DNA of 64,000 nt from Hevea brasiliensis (Eukaryota; Streptophyta; Magnoliopsida; Malpighiales; Euphorbiaceae), in contig NC_079497.1 in the NCBI RefSeq assembly GCF_030052815.1, positions 17,498,258 to 17,562,257 of the forward strand, given 5' to 3'. The notes beneath the pieces were generated by a model that saw only the letters and a list, made by a program, of their open reading frames with translations, was not told the origin of the DNA and did no database searches. This document shows positions 49,350 to 59,446 of this stretch, one piece after another. A program made the translations under genes and the position numbers. Positions within the stretch are counted from its first letter, which is position 1, and each line of letters begins with the position of its first letter.

Positions 49350-50122
49350 TAAGATCCAAAGGATAGGTGAAAAGCTCAATAGAATTGGTTACAATGATGA
49401 GAATAAGATGGAATAAGTATGCTAGGGACACACTAAGAGATGTTTAAAACAAATTATGATGAAAATGTAAGATAAAGGAATAATAGAGCCTCGATTTAAG
49501 TACCAATGTGTTAGGAAGCACATCAGATAGTAAGAAATTTCAAGCAAAAGGCAAGTAACTCTCTTTTCAGAAAAGGATTAGGATATGATAAGTTGTTTTG
49601 ACTGAATGGCTTAGGAATACATAGACTTTTATTAGGTTAAAGAATAGGCCCAACCCACTTTGATAGAATATGAACGCTCAACACTTAGATAGAGCTCTAC
49701 ATAACTAGTTACATAAGATGGACAGGGTTTAATTTGAGGACCTTAGTAATGACATAAGTAAATTGGGAATTTGAAGTATCATCGGAATGAGAAGATGCAT
49801 AGGTGTTAACAAGTAAAGATGTCGAACAAGATACCTATGATAGGTGTTACAGAAAAGCATCTCATAGGATACTATAGGATAAGGAACATAAGTCATGCAT
49901 GTAGGAAGCAAAGATTGTTGAAACAAAGGTATAGGAACTGAAGTCACTAAGAGATACGTTATGACACAATGAAGGAGAGGTAAGCACCAAAGCTGATAGA
50001 AGTTATGAGATATCAAGTCAAACATAGTGGAGGTATAGTGAGTACTAAAGATGTCAGAAAAAGATTGAGTGGTTTGAGGTATGAGTTTCACTGTGAAATG
50101 ACGATGATAGCTAGGATACTAT
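47490..50122 (+). pseudogene. G1 pol remnant, heavily decayed
   Basis: G1 resumes after the Athila insertion. No continuous frame of pol is readable over 2.6 kb; stops occur in every frame. An open frame of 85 codons at 48804-49061 shows no domain I recognise and is probably chance. Assignment to pol rests on position, since an integrase tail on the same strand follows. Confidence 0.5.
49276..49345. repeat. A23 run followed by (GA)n microsatellite
   Basis: Twenty-three A at 49276-49298, then about 23 GA units to 49345. A simple repeat inside G1; its length is likely polymorphic. Confidence 0.92.
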
Positions 50123-50465
50123 AGCAAGCAAAAGAGCTATGCGGATTCTAGGCGAAAGGATGTAGAGTTTGCAGTGGGTGATTATGCATTCCTAAAGGTC
50201 TCTCCAATGAAAGGAGTCATGAGGTTTGGGAAGGAAGACAAGCTGCCACCTAGATACATAGGACCTTTTGAGGTCATTGATAGAGTTGGAACAGTTGCTG
50301 ATCAGTTAAAGTTACCACTAAGCCTTTCTCACGTCCACCTAGTATTCCACATTTCTATGCTTAGGAAGTACATACCTGATCCTTCCCAAGTGTTACAACC
50401 TGATACAGTGGAGTTGAAGGAAAACCTAACCTTCGAGGAGCAACCAATTGAAATTCAAGGACTAT
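50123..50465 (+). pseudogene. G1 integrase tail with chromodomain linker, truncated
   Basis: A plus-strand frame reads SKQKSYADSRRKDVEF, VGDYAFLKVSPMKGVMRFG, RYIGPFEVIDRVG and VFHISMLRKYIPDPSQV, the GPY/F module at the end of chromovirus integrase, and LTFEEQPIEI at the entry of the chromodomain. The chromodomain core expected next (a block like PLVKVLWRNH) is missing: the frame leaves homology near 50455 and runs into the LTR of element A. One of the few readable parts of G1. Confidence 0.88.
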
Positions 50466-50481
50466 TAGAATTAATCCCAAA

Positions 50482-52350
50482 ATTTCATATTTAGTCACCA
50501 ATATTTATTATTCCATTGGACCAATCTACAGTGGAAATTTGACTAAACTTTCTTCATCAAAGTTGTTCTTTAACGTGTTTAGTTTAATTCTTTTTTTGAA
50601 TCACTCCATTTAGAGTTTTGTAGCTCAAGTTATGGCATTTTTACCATAACTGGCTGGATTGGTTATTTCCAGATTTTCTCGGTAAAATGTGATTCTGGCA
50701 GATTGAGTGAGATAATTTTGGTTAGCAATTTGAATAAGTTATGGTTAGAATTTGAGTTTGTATTCTTCATAAAAGTTGTTCTAATATGTCTAAGCTTTCC
50801 AATAATTCAAAAATCAGGTCATTTGGACCTCACTACACAAAGTTATGACCATTCGAACAAGTACTGTTTATTTAGTCAATTTTGTTCAGTAACAGGGTAC
50901 TAATTCTGGATTCAAGCAGACTTTAGGTCAACTTGGGTTCAGTTTTTGGGTAAGGTTTCTACATAAAAATGTTGCATTATGACCCTATTTTCATTTCCAA
51001 TAGGCCTCATATCAATTGGAGCAACATAATTCAACTTATAGCTTTTTAAGTGGACAAAGGTCAAGCTGCCAGAATTCAACAACACCACATTCACAACTCA
51101 TTTCAATTCCAATTTTCAAATTGTACTTATAAGTACCCTAATTGACTAAATTAAGCATCAACAATACCAATTAGTCATCAATTCTCAAAATCTCTAATTT
51201 TTCCCAAAACCCTAATCACCAATAACCCTAATTTTTTAATTGCTTATTTCATGCAAATTCAAGCATACCAATTACATCAACTTACTCATTTAAGCTTATA
51301 TACACATCTAATTTCATCAATTCACCGCAATTCCCACTCCTTCCTAGGCTGGCCGAAATTCATGGCTTCTCAATCATGCATGATTTTCATGTTTCTTTAC
51401 ATAAATTCATCAATTTCAACTTGATTTCATGCACAAACACTTAGTTAAGTAGAGAAAGAATTCACCTCAAAGATGCTCTTCCCAAACTTCACTTCCTTCA
51501 CCTTTCTCCCAATTTTCTTGATTCAATTCTTCTCTTCTAGGGTCAATTAAGAGTTTTCTATGGATTTTTGTTAGGGTTTATGGGGTGAAATCAAGCTTTG
51601 GAAGCTTGAAATTGAGTGTTAACGGTGGAAGTGTGAGAGAGAGTAATAGAGAGAGAGGGCGGCAATTGGTAAGAAGAAGAAAGAAAATGTTTTTCCTTTT
51701 TAATTTCCATTGAATCATTTTTATACTTATCCCAAAATTAATTTAATTAAATTATAATTCTTTATTGTGTCATGCTTACTTAAGGGTGATGTCATAATGC
51801 ACTTATTTTTAAATTTTCTTTTCCTTTTTCATCTCTTCTCTACACCTCTTCACTTTTAATCTATCTTTCAAAATTTTAATTTCCTACATTTTAATGGACA
51901 TTTAGGCCAAAAGCCACCTCTAAGGATGAATTGATCAAATTGCCCCTTACCGGTCTGATCAGTTTTTTCAATAGCACTAAATTGCTTCCTCTAAGCTTTG
52001 ATTCAATTATTTGAGCCGGTTCTCTATTCTTTTCTGTGGTTTTCACATTACCAGTAGCTTCACAATTATCCTTAAGTCGGGGGTGCCATAAGGTCTCACA
52101 CGAAATCGGGGTAGCGATTGAGCTCGCAGTTACTTCCTGGTTCGGTCACCCATCGCTGTGACCTTGGCTCATTTAACTCATTATGCTTTGTTTTTCTTAT
52201 TTCCATTTCACCTTCATGTAATTTCTATTAATTTTTATTTATGGATTTTCTAGGTGACACAGATATGATTCTAAACATCCTGACTGTCCGGACGGGCACT
52301 AATCACCGAAACAGTAGAAAGTATAGACTACTTAATATAGGGGTATTACA
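50482..52350 (-). repeat. Partial 3' LTR of A
   Basis: Ends on the plus strand with GGGGTATTACA at 52350, next to the purine tract. Similar to S1-S7 through the conserved blocks TTGAATCACTCCATTTAGAG, GTAGCTCAAGTTATGGC and TGTCCGGACGGGCAC. About 1.87 kb is kept; the distal half is lost at the junction with G1. It gives the sense orientation for the whole solo-LTR family. Confidence 0.85.
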
Positions 52351-52366
52351 ATTCTCCCCCCTTAAT
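52351..52366 (-). other. Polypurine tract of A
   Basis: In sense orientation TTAAGGGGGGAGAAT directly before the LTR start TGTAATACC. Diagnostic for the orientation of A. Confidence 0.88.
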
Positions 52367-52394
52367 AAATTTCGTCCTAAAATTTTACCTAGTT

Positions 52395-53618
52395 TTAGTC
52401 TCTGAACAGCTGTGGGTATTGTCTCTTCATGTCCTCCTCACACTCGCAAGTAGCTTCTTAGTCTGAATGATGGTTCCACAGCACCTTAACTAATGGTTTC
52501 TGCTTGTTCCTCAGCTGCTTCACCTCATATGCCAGAATCTCTATGGGTTCTTCCTCATAAGTGAGGTCTGGATTCACTTCAATTTCTTTTACTAGTAGAA
52601 CATGAGATGGGTTTGATCTGTACCTCCTCAACATAGACACATGGAAGACATTGTGAATCTTTTCTAACTCTAGAGGTAGTGCTAATCTATATGCCAAAGG
52701 GCCCACTCTTTCCAGAACCTCATATGGCCCGATAAAGCGAGAACTCAGTTTCCCCTTCCTGCCAAATCTCATAATTTTCTTCCAAGGAGAAACCTTGAGG
52801 AATACCTTGTCACCCACTGCATATTTAATGTCTCTTCTTTTCATATCAATATAGGACTTCTGATGATCTGATGCAGCCTTGAGTCTATCTCTGATAAGCT
52901 TAATCTTCTCCTCTGTCTGTTAAATAATTTCTAGGCCAATCAGTTTTCTTTCACCCACTTCATCCCAACACAAAGGAGTTCTGCACTTTCCGCCATACAA
53001 AGCTTCATATGGATGCATCCTAATGCTTGATTGATAGCTATTATTGTAAGCAAATTCAATCAAAGGCAAGTGTGCATCCCAACTACCTTCAAATTCAATC
53101 ACACAAGCCCGTAGCATATCCTCCAAGATCTGAATTACCCTTTCAGACTGGCCATCTGTCTGTGGATGAAATGCAGTACTGAAGTTTAATCTAGTTCCCA
53201 GGGCTTTTTGCAGACTACCTCAGAATCTATAAGTGAACCTTGGATCTCTATCTGACACAATCGATACTGGCACTCCATGAAGTTTCACAATCTCATCAAT
53301 GTACAGTTTAGCCAATCTGTCCAAGCAATAGTCCATCTTCACTGGCAAAAAGTGAGTAGACTTAGTCAGTTTATCCATAATGACCCAAACTGCATCATGA
53401 TTCTTTTGAGTTTTAGGAAGTCCCATCACAAAATCCATCGTCATTCGTTCCCATTTCCACTCGAGAATTGGCAATGGCTGTAACAAACCAGCTGGCACTT
53501 GGTGTTCTACCTTTACTTATTGATAAGTTAGGCATTTGGCAACATACTCAGCTATATCCTTCTTTATACCCATCCACCAATAGTGCTCTTTTATTGTTCT
53601 ACACATTTTAGTCCCACT
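52395..53618 (-). pseudogene. Integrase core, GPY/F module and chromodomain of A, broken
   Basis: Integrase with a C-terminal chromodomain that in this clade is thought to guide insertion into heterochromatin. Core frame 53220-53498 has [13 protein letters not shown] (first Asp) and IVSDRDPRF (second Asp); around 53120-53175 [13 protein letters not shown] gives the catalytic Glu. Frame 52458-52844 has VGDKVFLKVSPWKK, RFIGPYEVLERVG and the chromodomain start LTYEEEPIEIL...VKVLWNHH; after one stop EATCECEEDMKRQYPQL completes it, with the final TAA at 52395-52397. In the zinc region the second Cys of CLTCQ is Tyr and a stop follows. S7 lies just upstream. Confidence 0.92.
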
Positions 53619-53623
53619 AAAGT

Positions 53624-56600
53624 TGTGACACCCCTTACCCGTATACAGTATATCCGAGTAAGCAATGTCACACGGTGTACCGGCACATTCTATTTTACCT
53701 TAATTAATTTTTATCATGGTTTTGAATACAATTTATGAAATATAATTTATTTAAGCCATTTATCGAAATTATAATTTATTTGAGGTTCCGAAAATTTTAT
53801 AGAAAATCCGGCAGAGTACCGGCTAAAAATGGAGAAAACACTTCTTCTGAACCTGTGAAAAACACTTCCTATATTCATATTCAATCATCTCAACTCCATT
53901 TATCAAAATCTCAACATTTTTCAATTTCATTTCTCAATCATTCATCTCATTTGATAATCATGTACAAGTCATAGATAGACATTCACTTTTCCATTCACAA
54001 ATACAATTTTCATTATTTACATGAACATCAAAATACATTACATAAGTTTAATTACATATGAGAAAATAAAAGTTAGATACAAGATACCAAAATGAAACCT
54101 AGTGTCCTACCAATGCAGTGCAGAAGGTGAGGTGACACGGACACTATGCAGAGCTGCAGGATGGACTCACCCAGTCTGCGGTCTACTGGGCTCACGATCA
54201 GTATCTCCAGAACCTACGCGTGGCAAAAGCAACGAGCTAAGCAATGATGCTTAATGGTGCAATAATAAAATAAAAGAAAATAGCAGAAAATAAATATGTA
54301 TTGAATGTATATGTCTTATTTGTTTTGCATTTGTTATATTCATTTATTTCGTTAACTTTGTCCATTTTCATTCATTTGGTTGCCCAAGTAACCTCTACTG
54401 GACGACTGGACTGGATAATGGGTAAACTGGCACTGGGTATCTAGTACCTCGGGCCGTCACACCATCAGTCACATATGCATCTCTCGGTATGCAACAGAAC
54501 AGCTAATAAGCTGTAATGACAATAGGCACAAGGCCAAATATCAACACAAGGTCAGAATGGCTAAAAGCCATAAAATCACAGAATGGCATAATGCCATGTG
54601 CAGTACTACTAACTGAACCCTATTGGCATGCCAAACTATCCAAACCAATCTTGTTAGGTATACTAGGGCATTTGATACTTTAAAATTCTTCAAATTGTGA
54701 ATTTCAAGTTTTGGTGTCACTATTCACTTCATTGGTCAACCAAAAAGTTGAATTTTGCATAGAAAATAGGTGCATTGGTTTTAACACTCCCAATGTACCA
54801 CATTTTGCATTTAAAACTTGATGGAATAAGTCACCAAATCCATTTCCAAGCTTAGCACTAAGGGGGCAGAAATTTCAGATTTTGTACCATAAGTTCACTG
54901 TTCCATTAGGACTGTTACATTGAGAATTTGAGGAAATGGTAAACATGAAAGTTGTTCCTCATTTTTTCTAGTTGAATTTCGTTTTTTGAATCACTCCATT
55001 TGGAGTTTTGTAACTCCAGATATGGTCCAAAAACCACAGCTGGCCGGATTTCAATTCTGCAGAATTTACCAAATCTACAGTACCATGAACAGTGACTGCC
55101 ACTGCCTTGTTGGATAGGTTATGGTCAGAATTTGGGATAGGTTTCTTCATGAAAGTTGTTTTTTTATGTCTTATCTTGTTGCTGTAAAAATTTCAGGTCA
55201 AATGGACCATTCTACAGTGAGTTATGGCCAAATGAACAGTTACTATTCATTTGGTCATTCTGCAGAACCTGTTTGCAGGGTATCCGGATTGGGGCCAACT
55301 TTTGGTCCACTTGCTTTGGTCTTTTGGGCATGGTTTCTTCAGCAAAATTGTGCCATTATAAGTCTAGTTTCATGTCCAATTGGCCAAACACCAATTGAAC
55401 CTACACAGCCAAAGATATGGCAGTCCAAGTGGGCTGGACTCATAGCCTCCCTGCTGCTGTCCCTAGGCAGCCTACCAATTTGGTTTGTAACACTCTAGTG
55501 CACTTCAAATTATGGTCAACTTACCTCAAATGGTCACTAATTGACCATTAGAATGTTCTTTAACAATTTCATAAGCAAAGTCAAATTTTCACTCCTAAAC
55601 CCTAGCTCCATTTCAAAGTTTTCACAAATTTCCTTAGTTAACTCTTCCATTCTTTGTATATATATATGCATACACTTTAAACATAAGCTCTAGTTCACTC
55701 TAAGTCCATCAAAACAATCAAAATCATTCCTTCCTTAGGGCTGCCAAAAATTGAAGATGCTCTAACATATATAATTTACTTCAAATTATTACAATTTCTT
55801 AACTTAAATTGATGCTCTAACAAAGATTAAAAGAGTGAGAGAGGAAATATAGCACTAACCTCACTTAAGAGCTTTTCAAGGGCTCTAATTCTTCACCTTT
55901 TCTCTTTATTTCTGCTGCCTAAAAGTTATTCAAGGTGCAAGGATGAATTTTTGTGAATGGAGTAGGAGGATTTAGGGTGAAACTTAGTGGAATGGAAAGC
56001 TTGTTGAAGGTGTTAATGGAGGTTTAGGGCAAGGGCATGGGTTCGGCTGGTTGGGGAAGAAGAATGGCAGATTGTATTTTTAATTCTTTGGTCTTTGTTT
56101 GTCTCTTTTATTGGTTAATTAAAGGGTTGTTTAATTATGATTGGTGGAAGCTTTTAAATGACATCATAATGATGTCATATTTGGCTTTTTATTGATTTTT
56201 CTTTTCTTTTCTTTTCTACTAACTTCAAATTAATTTTTCATCAATATTAATTCATATTTTATGTCATAATAATTATTTACTTAACTGGACAAGTCGGCCA
56301 AAAATCACCTCTGAAGGCGAAATAACCAAAATGCCCTCCGTTTGGCTCAACGGGTCAAAATTGTCTGTACTGATTGAAAAATTTTTCTAAATATTTTCTT
56401 GGCATTCTAATGCCATAGGAACCTCAATGACCCTTCTCTGGAGTCTCAAAAATTATTTTATAAATTTTTCCCCGGGTCTAGGGCTCCTAGTTGCGAGAAC
56501 CGTAACTTACCTCTGGTTACCCATCGCTTGGGCACCGGCTCATTTGACTTGGTTGTATTTTATTTCTAAAATTTTTACTAAATTTTTCTTATTAATATTT

Positions 56601-56719
56601 GAGTTAATTTTGGTTTCTCGCTTTAGTTTAAATATTTTTCCAGACGTTCTAGCTGTCCGGACCGACACCGGTCACCGGAACAGTAGAATGTACGGAGTTG
56701 CTACCGGGAGGGTGTTACA
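53624..56719 (-). mobile_element. S7: solo LTR in the integrase of A
   Basis: TGTGACACCCC to GGGTGTTACA, 3096 bp, flanked by AAAGT (53619-53623) and AGAGT (56720-56724), one transition apart. The integrase reads HDTLFAMHS on one side and TKMCRTIKEHYWW (with one stop) on the other, which are neighbours in intact relatives. Closest to S1 and S2. Palindrome at 56159-56177; antisense frame of 125 codons at 55121-55498. Confidence 0.92.
56159..56177. promoter_or_regulatory. Conserved palindrome (S7 copy)
   Basis: TGACATCATAATGATGTCA, 542 bp from the LTR start. A CCAATCA box and an AACCAATAAAAGAG stretch follow downstream in sense, comparable with S1. Promoter role inferred. Confidence 0.4.
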
Positions 56720-56724
56720 AGAGT

Positions 56725-57232
56725 GCATAGCAAAAAGAGTGTCATGTGCTTCCTTAATAATAATTTACCTCAATTTCACAAAATTTGGAAAGCACACTCT
56801 GCCCTGATGTAACAGTAAGCCATCATTATTCACTAAAAATCCAAGTTTCTTGCTATCTCGAGCTTCCTCAATTAATTTCTGATACTTTTCATCATTCAGT
56901 GCTACCATTTTTATCGGATCAGTCAACATTGGCTTCACTTGCCAAGTAGCTATTATCTGCCCCTCATTATCTATCTCCAGATTAGCATGTAATGCCCCCA
57001 ACTCGTGTACCACGGACAAAGGAGAAACCCTTAAACTAGTCATAGTCTTATGACTTAAGGCATTAGCTACTACATTTGCTTTCCCTGGCTGATAATATAT
57101 CAAGCAATCATAGTCTTTAATCAATTCTAACCATCTTCTCTGCCTCAAATTTAGCTCTTTCTGTGTGCCCAAATACTTCAAGTTCTTATGATCTGTGTAG
57201 ATATAGCATTTCTCCCCATACAAATAGTGTCT
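56725..57232 (-). pseudogene. RNase H and integrase N-terminal region of A
   Basis: The frame 56765-57223 starts in RNase H with [17 protein letters not shown] and [13 protein letters not shown]. In the block VVANALSHK the relatives have VVADALSRK, so a catalytic Asp is Asn. The linker and start of the integrase zinc region follow until S7. A frame break at 57224-57232 separates it from RT. Confidence 0.9.
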
Positions 57233-58462
57233 CTAGATCTTCAGAGCAAATACAATGGCAGTAAGCTCCAAGTCATATATAGGATAGTTTCTCTCATGGG
57301 TTTTTAGCTGATGAGATGCATAAGCAATAACATTTCGGTCTTGCATCAGTACACAGCCTAGCCCATTGTGAGAAGCATCGCTATAAACAGTATATTCTTT
57401 ACCCAGAGTAGGTAAATTTAGGACTGGAGCTTTAGTCAAATATCTCTTCAACTTATCAAAGCTATACTGGCATTTATCCATCCACTGAAATTTTGCATCT
57501 TTCCAAAATAGCTTGGTCAGTAGAGATGCTAACATAGAAAATTTCTTTACAAAGCAGTGGTAGTAATCAGCTAAGCCCAGAAAACTGCGAACTTTTGTGA
57601 CATTTCTGAGTGGCTTCCAATTAAGGATAGCTTCTACCTTGTTAGGATCTACCTTAATGCCTTCAGCTGATACAATGTGCCCCAAGAAAGCAATTTCCTT
57701 CAGCCAAAATTCACATTTCGATAGCTTGGCATACAACTGTTTCTCCCTTAGGGTCTGTAGGACAATCCTCAGGTGCTTATCATGCTCCTCTCCACTCTTT
57801 GAATACACCAAAATGTCATTGATGAATACCACAACAAACTAGTCTAAATATGGCCTAAAGATAGTGTTCATCAAGTCCATAAAAATAGCTGGAGCGTTGG
57901 TTAACCCAAACGGCATAACCAAAAACTCATAGTGGCAATATCGAGTTCTGAAAGCAGTTTTTAGAATGCTCTACTCTTGCACCTTCAACTGATAATAGCC
58001 TGATCTTAAATTAATTTTAGAGAACACAATTGCACCCTTCAAATTATCAAACAAGTCATCTATGCGGGGCAATGGATATCTATTCTTCATGGTCACCTTA
58101 TTCAATTGTTTGTAATCAATTCATAGACGGAAAGTACCATCTTTCTTCTTAACAAACAAAACTGGTGCTCCCTAAGGTGACACACTAGGGTGTATGAAGC
58201 CCTTATCAAACAATTCTTGTAACTGTACCTTCAATTCCTTTAACTCAGCAGGTGCCATTCTGTATGGAGTAATGGAGATTGGTTCCACACCAAGCATAAC
58301 ATTTATTTTGATTTGCCCTTCTCTTTTTGGAGGTAATCCTGGTAATTCTTCATGAAACACATTTGGAAAGTCACATACAGTAGAAATATCCCTTAATGCT
58401 GTACTCCCTACTTGGGTGTCTATCATATGAGCCAAATATGCTTCACAACCCTTCCGAATCAT
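57233..58462 (-). pseudogene. Reverse transcriptase of A, broken
   Basis: N-terminal frame 58172-58462 has VFHEELPGLPPKREGQ, ITPYRMAPAELKEL and GFIHPSVSP. Between 57842 and 58172 the palm is readable only through stops, with [19 protein letters not shown] and [17 protein letters not shown]. Frame 57233-57832 has the active-site box as FINDILVYS, where relatives have FIDDILVYS; the first Asp of the pair is Asn. It continues through [30 protein letters not shown] and the start of RNase H ([18 protein letters not shown]). Confidence 0.92.
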
Positions 58463-58912
58463 TTTTCTAGAAGTGCAGCTGAAATAAGGTTTGATGGTAA
58501 TAACTGCCTCTCCCCATGTTTTACCAGATCACCATACTGAGGGAGACTAAAAGTGACTGTCTTCAGTCTACAGTCAATTATAGCATGATGCCTGGCTAAC
58601 CAATCCGTGCCCAAGATGATGTCATAATCTCTGAAGGGCATTTCAATCAAATTAGATAAAAAAAGTAAGTCCTTGGATCACCAAAGGACAATCCTTATAT
58701 ATTATGTTTATCCTAACCTCTTATCCTAGTGGACTAGTTACTAGCACCTCAAAATCCATTTTCACATAAGGGACAGCAATAAAACAAGTGATGCTGACAC
58801 TAACATAAGAATGAGTAGACCCAGAATCAAATAGCACATACACATCTTGTTCAAAGATAGAAAATGTACGAGCTACAATATCAAATGTTTTTGCCTCTTC
58901 TCTCTGCCACAT
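58459..58912 (-). pseudogene. Aspartic protease of A, broken
   Basis: Frame 58721-58912 contains VYVLFDSGSTHSYVS with the intact DSG active site. Frame 58459-58650 has YDIILGTDWLARHHAIIDC, the typical second block of chromovirus protease. A frame break at 58651-58720 separates them. Between gag and RT. Confidence 0.9.
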
Positions 58913-59446
58913 AGTGTATACTTTGACTGGAGCACTACCTTGCTCTGACTGATTAACTGTACCCTGACTGCCTAAGGTACTGCCCCTACCTCTGCCTCTG
59001 CCTTTACTAGCTGGCTGTGAACCTCTTATAGCAGAACCTTAGACTGACCCTTCAATGGTGGTAGGTGGCCCAGATCTGCGAGGACTGGTACAATTCTTTG
59101 CAAAATGCCCTGTACCACCACAATTAAAGCAAGCTCCAGTGGCTTTGTAACATACCCCTCTGTGGTTCTTACCACATGTCTCACATGGATGGGGAGGGAG
59201 AGAACTCTTGGTCGTCTACCGATCAAATCGAGGTGGTCTCTGTCTCGAAAATCTCCCCCTACCAGATTTTTTTCTACTCTGTCCCTTGAAGTTCTTCCTC
59301 TTACTAGTATTACCACTGAAACTCTGATCTACTGATTTCTCACTCTTCTCTTTTTCTGTCTTGCTCCTAGGTTCTAGATTTTGTGACTCAACTTCTAGCA
59401 ATTTTTCAAGGTATTTACACATAGAATTTGAGCAACTTGTCTTCAT
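58913..59446 (-). pseudogene. gag C-terminal part of A with CCHC zinc knuckle
   Basis: Frame 59216-59446 is rich in Lys, Glu and Ser (KTEKEKSEKS, KRKNFKGQSRKKSG), typical of the region before the nucleocapsid. In another frame HPCETCGKNHRGVCYKA and then the knuckle CFNCGGTGHFAKNC follow at about 59096-59145. The gag N-terminus is missing: homology stops near 59430, where LTR-like sequence of B begins. Confidence 0.83.

Larger units (their letters stand above)
1021..50465 (+). mobile_element. G1: old Ty3/gypsy chromovirus remnant, split by two nested elements
   Basis: Three separated pieces read as one plus-strand element: a 5' LTR with a primer site (1021-2869) and leader to 3566; a gag-like remnant (16507-17354); and decayed pol from 47490 ending in an integrase tail with chromodomain linker (50123 to about 50465). 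The copia insertion between pieces one and two has a CGCAG/CGTAG duplication, and the Athila insertion between pieces two and three has GTGTG/GCGTG. Removing both brings the pieces together in the right order. About 6.4 kb of G1 remains. No 3' LTR is seen; the element is cut off against the LTR of element A. It is the oldest layer of the nest. That all three pieces are one element is inferred from the duplications and order. Confidence 0.72.
50466..59446 (-). mobile_element. A: Tekay/Del-like chromovirus, truncated at both ends, carrying S7
   Basis: Minus-strand gypsy element with partial 3' LTR, purine tract, chromodomain, integrase, RNase H, RT, protease and gag C-terminus in the order of Ty3/gypsy. 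The sense sequence AAGGGGGGAGAAT followed by TGTAATACCCC is the usual purine tract/LTR junction of Tekay/Del elements. The 5' LTR and most of gag are gone at about 59.43 kb, and the outer half of the 3' LTR at about 50.47 kb. S7 splits integrase. Stops, frameshifts and catalytic changes occur throughout. Confidence 0.87.

Noticed and set aside
51195..51240. Several AACCCTAA motifs, like plant telomere repeats
   Set aside because: Scattered single motifs in LTR sequence without head-to-tail array; chance or LTR composition.
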